From contig NZ_JBEEAC010000001.1 in NCBI RefSeq assembly GCF_040120695.1, forward strand, positions 434,001 through 498,000: a DNA stretch of 64,000 nucleotides, written 5' to 3'. How positions within the stretch are numbered: the first letter of the stretch is position 1; each line of letters starts with the position of its first letter. Shown piece by piece: positions 8,631 to 16,554 of this stretch. The notes below the pieces were generated by a model. It was not told where the DNA came from. It did no database searches and was given only the letters and a program-made list of their open reading frames with translations. The stretch is from Plantactinospora sp040120695. Its GTDB lineage: Bacteria; Actinomycetota; Actinomycetes; Mycobacteriales; Micromonosporaceae. Made by a program: the position numbers and the translations under genes.

Positions 8631-9848
8631 GTGAGGGCGGAGCGGGGCCGGTGGCGACGACGGCCAGCGTCGCAGGACATCCCCGCCCGCGCCGACCCGA
8701 CCGGCGGTAGCGCAGCGTCCGGCGGCGGCAGGAGGATCGGCGGGACCGAACGCGGGTTGCGCCGCCTGGGCCGGCGGTACGCCCTCGTCGTACGCAGCGC
8801 GACGATGGTCTGTGCCGGCACCGCCGCCCTCTTGCAGGCGGTCCCGGAGCGGCGCGCGCTGGTCGGCGGCGTGGTCGCCGCAATCTGCGCCTGGAGTGTG
8901 CTGTACGCCCGTGCCGGGTCCCGTCGCTGGCTGCTGCCGGTGGACACCCTGCTGATCGTGCTGCTGTGCCTGACGCAGCGCTGGACGGTGGCGCCGGACG
9001 CGCTGGTCGACAGCACCAACTGGGTCCTCGCGGTCGTTGTGGTCACCGCCGTGACGCACCAGTGGCTCACGACCGCCACCTACGGTGCGCTGCTGGCCAC
9101 GGTGATCGTGACGGCGCACCTGGCGGGTAACGTCCTCGCGGCGCCCGGCGCCTGGTCCGAGTCCGTACCGCTCGGGCTCTGGACCCTCGTGGAGGCCGGC
9201 CTGTCCCGGGTGCTGTTCCTGATGGTCCGGACCGGTGCCCGCCAGGCCGACCGGGCCGTCGCGGAACGGGAACGGGCCCGGCGCGAGGCGGCGGTGGCTG
9301 CCGCCCGGTGGGCCGATGAACGGGAGCACCTCGCGGTGCTGCACGACACCGCGGCCAGCACCCTGCTCGCGGTCGGTGCCCGGATGGTCGACGGCACCGA
9401 GCCCTGGCTCGCCGCACAGGCCGGCCGCGACCTGGCTGCCCTGGCCGCCGGCCCGGACCTCGCCGACACCAGCACCGACCTGGTGCGGGCGCTGCGCCAG
9501 GTGGCCCGGAACGCGCCCGTCGCGGTGGCGCTCCGGGCGCCACCGGAGCTCCTGCTGCCGACGGACCGCGCCGGAGCGATAGGTGCCGCCGTCGGGGAGG
9601 CGCTGACGAACGTGGCCCGGCACGCCGGAGTCGGGACGGCGGAACTGCTCGTGCACCGTTCTGCTGGCCAGACCGTGGTGGAGGTCGTCGACCAGGGTCG
9701 GGGCTTCGCACCGGACCGGGTGCCCAGGCATCGGCGCGGGCTGGCGTACTCCATCCAGGAGCGACTGGACCGGGTCGACGGTCGGGCGAGGGTGACCTCG
9801 ACCCCCGGCGGGGGTACCCGGGTCCGGCTGGAGGTGCCCGATGACTGA
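8631..9848 (+). CDS. Membrane sensor histidine kinase-like protein
   Basis: The 405-residue protein has about six membrane segments (residues 55-190), a short linker coiled coil (REAAVAAARWADEREHL), the phosphoacceptor-type H-box VLHDTAASTLLAVG, and a GHKL ATPase with N-box GEALTNVARHAG and G-boxes DQGRGF and TPGGGTRV. This is the compact class of actinobacterial kinases related to NarX/DesK. It overlaps the next gene by 8 nt, which encodes a second, degenerate kinase-like protein, and a LuxR-type response regulator follows, so the three probably form one signalling unit. The start is uncertain: GTG 8631 lacks a strong ribosome-binding site. Confidence 0.78.
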   Translation: MRAERGRWRRRPASQDIPARADPTGGSAASGGGRRIGGTERGLRRLGRRYALVVRSATMVCAGTAALLQAVPERRALVGGVVAAICAWSVLYARAGSRRWLLPVDTLLIVLLCLTQRWTVAPDALVDSTNWVLAVVVVTAVTHQWLTTATYGALLATVIVTAHLAGNVLAAPGAWSESVPLGLWTLVEAGLSRVLFLMVRTGARQADRAVAERERARREAAVAAARWADEREHLAVLHDTAASTLLAVGARMVDGTEPWLAAQAGRDLAALAAGPDLADTSTDLVRALRQVARNAPVAVALRAPPELLLPTDRAGAIGAAVGEALTNVARHAGVGTAELLVHRSAGQTVVEVVDQGRGFAPDRVPRHRRGLAYSIQERLDRVDGRARVTSTPGGGTRVRLEVPDD

Positions 9849-11061
9849 GCCGATGCCACGGCTTCCGGTGGGCAGGCTCCTGCACGGGCTGCGCCTGGCC
9901 CTGCTCGCCATCACGGTCACCGGGCTCTTCGGCTTCGCCCTGCCGCTGCTGCTGGCTCACCCGGAGACCTACCACAGCGTGGGGCAGCAGGTCCTCGCGT
10001 TCGGCCTGCTGACCGCGGTCGCCGTGGTGGCCGGGGTGCCCGTCGTCCGGGACCGGCCGCTGGGCCGGATTCGTTGGCTGATGGTGGCGGCCGTGGTCGG
10101 GGCGGCGGCGCTGGCCACCACCGGGATACCCGCCGACGCGCTGATGTCGGAGGAGGAGTGGTCCTACGGCATGATCGGCTGGTTCGGGCTGCTCCTACTG
10201 GTCGATCACAGCCTCGCGGCGGCGGCGGCGTTTCTCGGCGCGTACACCGCCGCGAGCTTCGCCCAGCTCGCCCTGGTCGGGCAGGGACACGAGATCGTCG
10301 ACCTGGTCGTGGTGACCGTGAACGTGCTCGGCTGCCAGCTTCCGGTGCTGGCCTGCGCGGCGGCGCTACCCGGGCTGGTGGCGACCGTCTCCGACGCCGC
10401 AGCCGACGCCGAGCGGGTACGCACCGCCGAGGCCGTCGCGGAACACCTGCACCTCGACCGCCGGTCTCGCTACGCCACCCTCGCCACCACCTGCGTGCCG
10501 CTCCTGGCCGACCTGAGCACCGGCTCCGCGGACCTCTCCGACGAGCGGGTGCGCCGCCGGTACGCCGTGGCGGCGGCCCGACTGCGCCGACTACTGGCGG
10601 AGCACGACGAGGTGGTCGATCCTCTCCTGCACGAGCTGCGCGCCTGTCTCGACCTGGCCGACCGCACCGGGGTGGCGGTCTACCTCGGCACCTGCGGCGA
10701 GTGGCCGACCCCACCCCTGCCGGCACGGCGGGCGTTGACCGAGCCGGCGTTGCGGATCATCGCGACCGCCACCGCCGAGGTCCGGGTCACGCTGCTCGGT
10801 TTCCCCGGCGGCGTGACGGTGAGCGTCGTCGCCGACGCTAAGCTCGACGGGCTGGCCGGCGCCGCTCCGGAGGCCACCACCAGCGGCATCGGCGCCGACA
10901 GGGGCGCGAACGGCGACGGCTCCGCGAACGGCGACGGCTCCGCGAACGGCGACGGCACCGCGAACGGCGACGGCACCGCGGGCACCGACGGAGTGACCGT
11001 CACCCGGCTCGTCGACGGATCGATGGTGTGGATAGAGGCCACATGGCAAGCGGGAGACTGA
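9841..11061 (+). CDS. Membrane protein, degenerate sensor-kinase partner
   Basis: The 406-residue product has about six N-terminal transmembrane helices and then a helical segment (residues 190-270) resembling a kinase dimerisation region. The C-terminal domain aligns in position with a GHKL ATPase but lacks a recognisable N-box and glycine-rich lid, so catalytic activity is doubtful. Near the end it carries four copies of a six-residue Ala-Asn-Gly-Asp-Gly-Ser/Thr repeat encoded by an 18-bp tandem array. It overlaps the kinase gene upstream and the response-regulator gene downstream, so it may modulate the kinase or sense a separate signal. The last point is inference. Confidence 0.65.
   Translation: MTEPMPRLPVGRLLHGLRLALLAITVTGLFGFALPLLLAHPETYHSVGQQVLAFGLLTAVAVVAGVPVVRDRPLGRIRWLMVAAVVGAAALATTGIPADALMSEEEWSYGMIGWFGLLLLVDHSLAAAAAFLGAYTAASFAQLALVGQGHEIVDLVVVTVNVLGCQLPVLACAAALPGLVATVSDAAADAERVRTAEAVAEHLHLDRRSRYATLATTCVPLLADLSTGSADLSDERVRRRYAVAAARLRRLLAEHDEVVDPLLHELRACLDLADRTGVAVYLGTCGEWPTPPLPARRALTEPALRIIATATAEVRVTLLGFPGGVTVSVVADAKLDGLAGAAPEATTSGIGADRGANGDGSANGDGSANGDGTANGDGTAGTDGVTVTRLVDGSMVWIEATWQAGD
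10906..10977 (+). repeat. 18-bp tandem repeat, four copies, in-frame
   Basis: Four consecutive copies of GCGAACGGCGACGGC plus TCC, TCC, ACC and ACC give (ANGDGS/T)4 within the second kinase-like gene. The near identity of the copies suggests recent slippage expansion. Confidence 0.9.
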
Positions 11062-11699
11062 CCACGGCCGTGGTCATCGACGACCACCCGGCGATCGTCA
11101 CCGGCATCCGCGCCTGGTGCGCCGCGGCAGACCCGCCGATCGAGGTTCTCGACTCCGGTGCGACCCCGGCGGTGGCCTGGACCGATCCCGGCCTCTCCGC
11201 CGACGTCGTCGTCTTCGACCTGCTGCTCAACCGGGACGTCCCCGCCTACCGCGACCTGCGGCGACTTGTCGACGCCGGCCGTTCCGTGATCGTTTACACC
11301 ATGCGGGAGGATCGGGACACCATCCTCACCTGCCTCGATCTCGGCGCGCACGCCTGCCTGACCAAGTCCGAGGGCCCGAACCACCTGGTCCGGGCCATCC
11401 ACACCGCGAGCCGGAACATGCCGTACACCCCGCCCGTGATGGCCCGCGCGATCAGCACCGACAACCGGCCGGACCGACCCCGGCTCACCCCCCGCGAGAC
11501 CGACGTACTGGTCAACTGGTTCGCCTGCGAGTCCAAGGAGATGGTGGCGCGCAAGCTCAACCTCTCCGTTCGCACCGTGAACAGCTACATCGACCGGGTC
11601 CGGATCAGGTACGCCAACGCCGGACGTCCGGCCTCGACGAAGGCCGCGCTGGTCGCCCGGGCTATCCAGGACGGCCTGGTCGGGATCGAGGAGTTGTGA
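11043..11699 (+). CDS. LuxR/NarL-type response regulator
   Basis: The 218-residue protein has a receiver domain with acidic pair VVIDDHPAIV, phospho-acceptor Asp in VVVFDLLLNRD, a Thr in VIVYTMRED and Lys in CLTKSEG. A GerE/LuxR HTH follows (LTPRETDVLVNWFACESKEM, then LNLSVRTVNSYIDRVR). The start at ATG 11043 has AGAGG five bases upstream and overlaps the preceding stop; a GTG at 11028 is an alternative. It should be phosphorylated by the kinase pair encoded just upstream. Targets are unknown. The WXG-like gene cassette begins 225 bp downstream on the same strand and is a plausible target by proximity only. Confidence 0.87.
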   Translation: MASGRLTTAVVIDDHPAIVTGIRAWCAAADPPIEVLDSGATPAVAWTDPGLSADVVVFDLLLNRDVPAYRDLRRLVDAGRSVIVYTMREDRDTILTCLDLGAHACLTKSEGPNHLVRAIHTASRNMPYTPPVMARAISTDNRPDRPRLTPRETDVLVNWFACESKEMVARKLNLSVRTVNSYIDRVRIRYANAGRPASTKAALVARAIQDGLVGIEEL

Positions 11700-11924
11700 C
11701 AAGCCGACCTCCGAAACCGGGGCTGATCCGGCTTGTGGGGCGAATGACCGTCACGACAGTCCCGGATTCCGTCCTAGCGTCCAGCGGGGTAGCGGGCAAG
11801 ATCGGAGAACTGATGGTCGGGAAGAGGTCCGGCGGGGCCGGAGCGGATCCGCTCGGGTGCGGAGGCCGCCTCGGGCGTGGTTGTCGCCGGAACCGGAACC
11901 GGAACCGGGGACGGGGGATGCACC

Positions 11925-12227
11925 GTGGATAAGCCGCTGCTACCGAACCTGCGGGACCCGGTCCTGGAGCGGATGCTGCGCGAGGACCTGGCGGAGCAGG
12001 CTCGGGACGACTCCGACCCGCTGGCCCGGGACATGGCCCGCGACGTCCTGGCGGGCAACATCACGCTCTACCAGGCGGTGGGGTCGAGCGTCTACGGCGA
12101 GGTCTTCGCCCAGCGGGCCTACGAGCACACGAACTGGTGGCACGAGCTGTCCGACGAGGATCGGGAGCGGCTGCGTGTCGAGGGCAGCGAGGCCATGGCA
12201 GCGGCCCGGGAGGAGGAGCAGGGATGA
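11925..12227 (+). CDS. Small acidic protein, first gene of WXG-like cassette
   Basis: A 100-residue, highly charged helical protein (DPVLERMLREDLAEQ, then NWWHELSDEDRERLRVEG) with no signal peptide or membrane helix. I know no characterised family. GTG 11925 is chosen because GGGGG lies 7 bases upstream and the frame before it is low-complexity Gly-Thr. The gene overlaps the WXG-like gene by 4 nt, so the two products are probably made together, perhaps as a chaperone or partner of the secreted-type protein. That role is inferred only from the arrangement. Confidence 0.6.
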   Translation: MDKPLLPNLRDPVLERMLREDLAEQARDDSDPLARDMARDVLAGNITLYQAVGSSVYGEVFAQRAYEHTNWWHELSDEDRERLRVEGSEAMAAAREEEQG

Positions 12228-13258
12228 CGGTAAAGGTGAAGACCGCCGACCTGCGCGGGTACGCTGCCCTGCTCAACCGGAACGCCGCACACAACGACAA
12301 GATTCTGGCGTACCTGCGCCAGTGGTGCGGCGCGGAGATGCAGGCGATCGACTCGGAGGGGCTGCTGGCCAAGGCGCTGAACTTCCACGACCGGATCTAC
12401 GCCGACGCCGAGAACCTGATCAACCAGCTTGGCCAGGCGTTGCGGGGTTCGGCGGCGGAACTGGCCAAGGCCGCGAAGCTCTACGACGGCAGCGACGAGG
12501 CGGCCAAGGAGCGCTTCGAGCGCCAGTTCAGCAACCCGACCGCCCGGGAGGGCTGGGAGGCGAGCCACTCCGGCTTCGCCGACTACATGAACCCGCTCGA
12601 CCTGCTGGTCGGGACCCCCTCCTACGAGCAGTTCTCCGATCCCACCAAGATCCTCGACAAGATCGGCGATGCGACCAGCATCTCCGGAACGGTGCTCAAC
12701 TTCATCCAGGAGGCGACCGGGGTCAACCCGCTGGACCGGGCGGGCCGGTTCTTCGCCGGCGACTGGGAGGCCTACAGCAGGGCCGCCGGGGCCTGGCGGG
12801 TCATCGGCGAGGCCTTGGAGCGGATCGGCAAGAACATCGACCGGGGACTCGCCTCGCTGGACCGCAACTGGGACGGCGGGGCGAGCGAGGCGGCGTACGC
12901 GCAGTTCCAGGCGCTCGCCAACGTCTTCAAGGACATGCTGTCGCGGTTCACGAAGGTCCATCAGACGTACGAGGAGTTCGCCGAGTTCGCGATGTACACC
13001 GCATCGCTGGTGGTCGACACCATCAAGATGGCCATCGACACCGCGCTGATCATCATCGCCCGGCGGAAGGGCGGCCCCTTCGCCGAAGCGGCGGCGGTGT
13101 TCGAGACCTTCAAACTCGTCAAGTACATCGGGTACTTCGGCTGGACGTTGATCAGTGCCCGGGCCACCGTCGGCACGATCCTCGGCGCCACGGCCGGGAT
13201 CGGAAGTTCACCACTGCGCGGAGTGGGGGTGGCGGGTTATGACGCATCCGGGGTCTGA
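12224..13258 (+). CDS. WXG100-like protein with membrane segment
   Basis: The 344-residue protein is almost wholly helical. An N-terminal coiled region (about 1-130) precedes NWDGGASEAAYAQF near residue 210, which resembles the W-x-G hairpin of WXG100/ESAT-6 proteins. Hydrophobic helices follow (TASLVVDTIKMAIDTALIII and YIGYFGWTLISARATVGTIL). Long WXG-type proteins of this design are found as type VII secretion substrates or toxin carriers in actinomycetes, but no polymorphic toxin domain is visible at the C-terminus. It overlaps genes on both sides. No EccC-type ATPase or other secretion machinery is in the window. Confidence 0.6.
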   Translation: MTVKVKTADLRGYAALLNRNAAHNDKILAYLRQWCGAEMQAIDSEGLLAKALNFHDRIYADAENLINQLGQALRGSAAELAKAAKLYDGSDEAAKERFERQFSNPTAREGWEASHSGFADYMNPLDLLVGTPSYEQFSDPTKILDKIGDATSISGTVLNFIQEATGVNPLDRAGRFFAGDWEAYSRAAGAWRVIGEALERIGKNIDRGLASLDRNWDGGASEAAYAQFQALANVFKDMLSRFTKVHQTYEEFAEFAMYTASLVVDTIKMAIDTALIIIARRKGGPFAEAAAVFETFKLVKYIGYFGWTLISARATVGTILGATAGIGSSPLRGVGVAGYDASGV

Positions 13259-13451
13259 CGGTGTGATCCGCGGTAGCGGCGAGTCGGTCGCGGGAACCGA
13301 CGCCGACGGCGAGCCCGACCGGCTGCGCGACGTACGCCACATGCTCGACCGCCTCTACGCCGACGAGGACAGTCCGGACAGCGTCCGGATGGAGTTGATC
13401 TCGCAGATCCTGCTGGCCGGGGTGGAGCAGGCTCGACGCCGCACCGGGTAG
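13239..13451 (+). CDS. Small acidic protein at end of WXG-like cassette
   Basis: A 70-residue product starting at ATG 13239, inside the 3' end of the WXG-like gene (20-nt overlap). Its second half is helical (DRLRDVRHMLDRLYADED, then MELISQILLAGVEQARRR). No signal or membrane helix is present and no family is recognised. Overlap and strand suggest co-expression with the two preceding genes, making a three-gene set: small acidic protein, WXG-like membrane protein, small helical protein. Confidence 0.55.
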   Translation: MTHPGSDGVIRGSGESVAGTDADGEPDRLRDVRHMLDRLYADEDSPDSVRMELISQILLAGVEQARRRTG

Positions 13452-13496
13452 GTCTTTTGCTGACCGTGCTCGCAGCTCGTCACTTGTGACCATCGC

Positions 13497-13551
13497 TAAT
13501 CCTCGGCGAAAGGATGATGCTGTCGTGCGCGCGCAAGTGGTGTCGTATTCG
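13497..13551 (+). repeat. Left copy of long direct repeat bounding a 3-kb island
   Basis: The first 26 bases, TAATCCTCGGCGAAAGGATG then ATGCTG, are identical to 16501-16526; the match continues with few differences to TGTCGTATTCG. The repeat includes an ATCCT/AGGAT hairpin. A separate 12-bp palindrome GTCACTTGTGAC lies just left at 13479-13490. Confidence 0.75.
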
Positions 13552-13684
13552 TTCCCCCTGCCGCGCGGGCGAGCGGGAGCACGTCCCCGGCTCGTCGGCG
13601 CAGTTCAGCACCGACTTGTTCGACACCGGATTGGCCCAACTGGGCGTCGACTGCTCGGCGTTTGGGTCGTTCGGTCCGGCGTGA
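13514..13684 (+). other. Short frame starting in the left repeat, possible remnant
   Basis: A 56-codon frame begins with ATGATG in the repeat and ends at TGA 13682-13684. Its second half has strong G/C third-position bias and protein-like sequence (SSAQFSTDLFDTGLAQLGVD), unlike typical intergenic DNA. I do not recognise it. It may be the tail of a gene whose front was lost when the repeat-bounded island formed. Confidence 0.3.
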
Positions 13685-13696
13685 TCAGGCTGATCC

Positions 13697-14125
13697 TCAG
13701 GCCCGCCTCGCGGCCTCGACGGCGTTTGCCAGCAGGTCATCTAGATCCTCGTCGGTGGTGTGCGGGCTGCTGAGAATGTGCAGGATGGCCAGTCCTTGGA
13801 TGCGGCCAGCCATCTGGGGGTCGATGTCAAGGTCGAGGCTGGGGTCGAGCGCTGCGCGGACCAGACTCTCCGCAGCGTTCGCGTCGATCTCTGGTGATCC
13901 GGCGGGTGCGGCAGCCCGCATCTCCGCGACGAACACCATGACGTCGGCTGCTGTCGTGCTCGCCCCGAAGCGTCGGTTGACCGCAAAGTAGAAGACGGCG
14001 CCGAGCAAGGTCGGGAAGTCGTCCCATCCTTGCGCATCCAGCTTGGCCTCGATCCGGTCGTTGGCTGCGTGGTCGCCCTTCACCATCGTGCGGATGTACT
14101 CGACCATCTCAGGGCTGATCGTCAT
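13697..14125 (-). CDS. Hypothetical protein, last gene of small operon
   Basis: A 142-residue, acidic and helical protein starting at ATG 14125 (MTISPEMVEYIRTMVKGDHA). It contains PTLLGAVFYFAVNRRFGAST and an acidic C-terminus (TTDEDLDDLLANAVEAARRA). No signal peptide, metal site or nucleotide motif is visible. It overlaps the end of the 219-residue gene upstream by 17 nt, so the two are coupled. Longer starts upstream would run into that gene without a ribosome-binding site. Function unknown. Confidence 0.6.
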   Translation of the reverse strand: MTISPEMVEYIRTMVKGDHAANDRIEAKLDAQGWDDFPTLLGAVFYFAVNRRFGASTTAADVMVFVAEMRAAAPAGSPEIDANAAESLVRAALDPSLDLDIDPQMAGRIQGLAILHILSSPHTTDEDLDDLLANAVEAARRA

Positions 14126-14768
14126 GGCGGTTCCTCTCGCGGTGCTTCTTGCCTGTCTTCCAAATCGCCCGGACTCCAACTACAACTGCGCCGGCAGCCA
14201 TGATGACGGCCGTTACCGGATGTTCCAACTGCGGCCGGTCGACCGGCGTGTTGGCGCTCGGCGTAGTCGAACTTGGGGTGCCGATCGTGCCTGCTCCGCC
14301 TTTGAAACCACCGAACACCTCCTTGACACCAGTTGTGACAGCTTGCTCGACTTGCTTGAGCGTGTCCTCGGTGTCGTCTGCCTTCTTGACATGCCTCCGC
14401 AGGAATGTCTCCGCTTTGCTCCCAGCACCCTCCGCCTCGGCCACGAGTCGCTCGCCCGAAGGTGTCGCCGGGTCCGCGGCCTGGTGGGTGGGGGTCGAGC
14501 CGGGGGCGATTTTGTTGATGTAGGCGGTCAAGCTTTCGTTCGCCTTGGCGAGGAGTCGGGCGTACCGGGCGGCCTTCTCGCTGGCGGTGTGGCTGGCCGT
14601 GACGGCCTGACGGATGTGGTTGTGGTCGGTGCCCCTGGCGACATCGGTGAAGTGTGCTTCGGCTTGGTCGGCGTCGGCTTGGGCGCGTAGGGCGGTGACG
14701 GCGGCGGTGTCCAGCCTTTTGAGTACGGCAAGCAACTGGGCGATGACATCGCCGACGCTGCCGGTCAT
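14109..14768 (-). CDS. Hypothetical coiled-coil protein with C-terminal membrane helix
   Basis: A 219-residue protein. The first 95 residues are helical and Ala/Asp rich (LLAVLKRLDTAAVTALRAQA, then HTASEKAARYARLLAKANES). A Thr/Pro/Ser-rich linker follows, then a single hydrophobic segment (HPVTAVIMAAGAVVVGVRAI) and a basic cytosolic tail (KTGKKHRERNRHDDQP). This looks like a membrane-tethered WXG-sized helical hairpin. ATG 14768 overlaps the stop of the 86-residue gene upstream. No known family is assigned with confidence. Confidence 0.6.
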   Translation of the reverse strand: MTGSVGDVIAQLLAVLKRLDTAAVTALRAQADADQAEAHFTDVARGTDHNHIRQAVTASHTASEKAARYARLLAKANESLTAYINKIAPGSTPTHQAADPATPSGERLVAEAEGAGSKAETFLRRHVKKADDTEDTLKQVEQAVTTGVKEVFGGFKGGAGTIGTPSSTTPSANTPVDRPQLEHPVTAVIMAAGAVVVGVRAIWKTGKKHRERNRHDDQP

Positions 14769-15025
14769 CCGAGGTTGGTGAGGTAGGACGTGGCGTTGCC
14801 CTTGGCCGCGAGGAATCGGTTGACGGTTGCCTTGACCTCACCATCTGCCTCGGTCAGGCGCTTCCGCGCCTTCTGGACTTCGCCATCCTGACTGTCGTGC
14901 AGGAGTTGGTGGGCGCGTGCGATGGCTTCGGAGGCGTCAGCGGCGGCCTGCTCGAACGTGGTGCGGCCCTGCTCGATTGCCTCGATGCCTGCACGGAGGG
15001 TGGCCTTTACCTCATCGATCGTCAC
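14765..15025 (-). CDS. Small helical hypothetical protein, first gene of operon
   Basis: An 86-residue protein, nearly all helix with heptad-like Ala/Leu/Glu spacing (VKATLRAGIEAIEQGRTTFE, then AIARAHQLLHDS). Size and predicted helix-turn-helix hairpin shape recall WXG100-like or uncharacterised actinobacterial short coiled-coil families, but there is no W-x-G motif. It leads a three-gene operon whose genes overlap by 4 and 17 nt. The 200 bp upstream to 15226 holds no other supported gene and presumably its promoter. Confidence 0.6.
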   Translation of the reverse strand: MTIDEVKATLRAGIEAIEQGRTTFEQAAADASEAIARAHQLLHDSQDGEVQKARKRLTEADGEVKATVNRFLAAKGNATSYLTNLG

Positions 15026-15226
15026 TGCCTGACCCCCGAGTTGGCGCCACGTCTGGTCCGTGGCCGGACCCTATCGGGTGCGGTCAATTGGTCGCAGCCC
15101 TGAAGCCGACAGCGTGGGCTGGAGGGAGCCAAGTTTGACGGGAGCGGGCGGACGTCGCGCCGTAGAACTGACGGAACAACGGACGCCCCGGCCAAGGACT
15201 GAGGGTATCCGGCGGAACGGGCGAGG

Positions 15227-15430
15227 TCAGCGGGTGATGCTGGCGGTCTTGACTCCGGCGACGAAGGCGGACCAGGTGTACGGCGAGAAGGTGAGGACCG
15301 GCCCGGACTGGTCCTTGCTGTCGCGTACGGCGACGACGTCGGCCAGGTTGTCGGCGACCTCGACACAGTCGCCACCGTTGCTCCCGCTGCGAGTGCTCTT
15401 GCGCCACTGGGCGCTGGTCAGGTCAGCCAT
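15227..15430 (-). CDS. DUF397-family small regulatory protein
   Basis: The 67-residue product has the DUF397 signature: WRKSTRSGSNGGDCVEVAD, then AVRDSKDQSGPVLTFSPYTW and a final segment F-V-x-G-V-K. ATG 15430 has GGAGAGG upstream; it overlaps the 3' end of the XRE gene by 8 nt. DUF397 proteins are partners of XRE-DUF5753 regulators in streptomycetes and relatives, in the abaA/whiJ type of developmental loci, where the small protein is thought to counter the DNA-binding partner. Role here is inferred from that association. Confidence 0.88.
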   Translation of the reverse strand: MADLTSAQWRKSTRSGSNGGDCVEVADNLADVVAVRDSKDQSGPVLTFSPYTWSAFVAGVKTASITR

Positions 15431-16304
15431 GATGGACCTCTCCAATGATTTTGCTGATCATGTGCTTCGATTGTCCATCATCGAGCGCGAGCGCATCGAG
15501 GCTGTTCCAGATTGTTTCGTAGGCTGCTACCTCCTCCGGCCGGTCGAGGTAGAGCGCGCCGGTCCAGGACTCGCTGTAGATGACGGGCGGCTCCGGGGTG
15601 TTCCGGTTCCCGGGCGGGAAGTCGAGCATCACAAACGTCCCCGCTTCCACACCTCTGTGAAGCCCGGCGGACAGCGGCATCACCCGGATCGAAGTGGAAG
15701 GCAGATCGTTCACACTGAGCAGGTGACGTAGCTGCGCTGCCATGGTTTCCCGACCGCCGACGGTTCGCAGCAGGGCCGCCTCGTGGATGACCACGTCAAG
15801 TTTGGGCGCAGGTGGCAGACGCCGGGTGAGCAGGGACTGGCGTTGCAGCCGAAGTTCAACCAGCCGCTCGCGCTCCTTTGAGCTGACCTCGGTCCGGTGG
15901 TCGTAAACGGCGCGTGCGTAGTCCTTGGTCTGGAGCAGCCCTGGCACCAGCGCTTCGTCGTATCGGCGCAATCGGGCGGCAACCGCTTCGAGGCCGACGT
16001 ACAGCTCGAACCACTCGGGGATGGCGTCCCCGTACGCGTGCCACCAGCCCTTGGCCTTGGTCTGGCTGGCCAGGCCGACCAGGGCGGTGACCAGGTCCGG
16101 CCGCACGTCGTAGAGCGCGCACATCGCCTTGACGTCGAGCGAGCGGACCACGCCGAGCCCACTCTCGATCCGCCAGACCTTCTGCCGGCTGCACTCCAGC
16201 GCCTCGGCCGCCGCGTCAAGGGTCACCCCGGCCTCGGTGCGGAGCTGCTTGAGCGTTCGGCCGAGCTGGCGGCGCGGCACGGTCGAACCCATGTCCTCGG
16301 TCAT
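15423..16304 (-). CDS. XRE-family HTH regulator with DUF5753 domain
   Basis: The 293-residue protein starts with an HTH_31/XRE domain (LGRTLKQLRTEAGVTLDAAA, then CSRQKVWRIESG, residues 14-65). A DUF5753 domain follows (EAVAARLRRYDEALVPGLLQ, DYARAV, then a substrate-like pocket ending YLDRPEEVAAYETIWNSL). It pairs with the overlapping DUF397 gene; such pairs are abundant in actinomycetes and linked to development and secondary metabolism. The start could instead be the internal ATG at codon 5. Upstream (16305-16500) is less GC-rich than the flanking genes and likely contains its promoter. Confidence 0.88.
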   Translation of the reverse strand: MTEDMGSTVPRRQLGRTLKQLRTEAGVTLDAAAEALECSRQKVWRIESGLGVVRSLDVKAMCALYDVRPDLVTALVGLASQTKAKGWWHAYGDAIPEWFELYVGLEAVAARLRRYDEALVPGLLQTKDYARAVYDHRTEVSSKERERLVELRLQRQSLLTRRLPPAPKLDVVIHEAALLRTVGGRETMAAQLRHLLSVNDLPSTSIRVMPLSAGLHRGVEAGTFVMLDFPPGNRNTPEPPVIYSESWTGALYLDRPEEVAAYETIWNSLDALALDDGQSKHMISKIIGEVHHG

Positions 16305-16500
16305 TTGATCACTCCCCGCGTTCGATTCTGCAACATCCTGCCGCCTCCGATAAAACGTCTATCCGTTCACCAGAAATAAGTCAATACGCGGCGCCGATTT
16401 CTCGCGCGAATTTGTTGCCAGCCGCCCGGTACACGCTACAAGATGGCCCCTGAGAGGCGACCGTCCAAACAGTTTTCTACTGGGCCGCCGCGCTGATCAA
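16305..16500. other. Non-coding stretch upstream of the XRE gene
   Basis: No gene is supported. The sequence has AT-richer runs (16350-16385 and 16405-16425) than neighbours, consistent with a promoter for the leftward XRE gene. It ends at the right copy of the direct repeat. Confidence 0.4.
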
Positions 16501-16554
16501 TAATCCTCGGCGAAAGGATGATGCTGCCGTGCGCGCAAATGTCTGTCGTATTCG
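16501..16554 (+). repeat. Right copy of long direct repeat bounding the 3-kb island
   Basis: It matches 13497-13551: 26 identical bases, one substitution, then CGTGCGCGC and, after a few differences, TGTCGTATTCG. It ends exactly at the ATG (16555) of the zinc-ribbon gene. Copy-to-copy distance is 3,004 bp. Confidence 0.75.

Noticed and set aside
10906..10977. Tandem array considered as CRISPR
   Set aside because: Units are contiguous with no spacers and in frame within a coding gene.
11925..13451. Polymorphic-toxin and immunity pair
   Set aside because: The WXG-like protein lacks any recognisable C-terminal nuclease or toxin domain, and the small downstream protein is too short and generic to call immunity.
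15060..15731. Rightward 223-codon frame over the DUF397 and XRE genes
   Set aside because: Antisense to two well-supported genes; no protein-like content.
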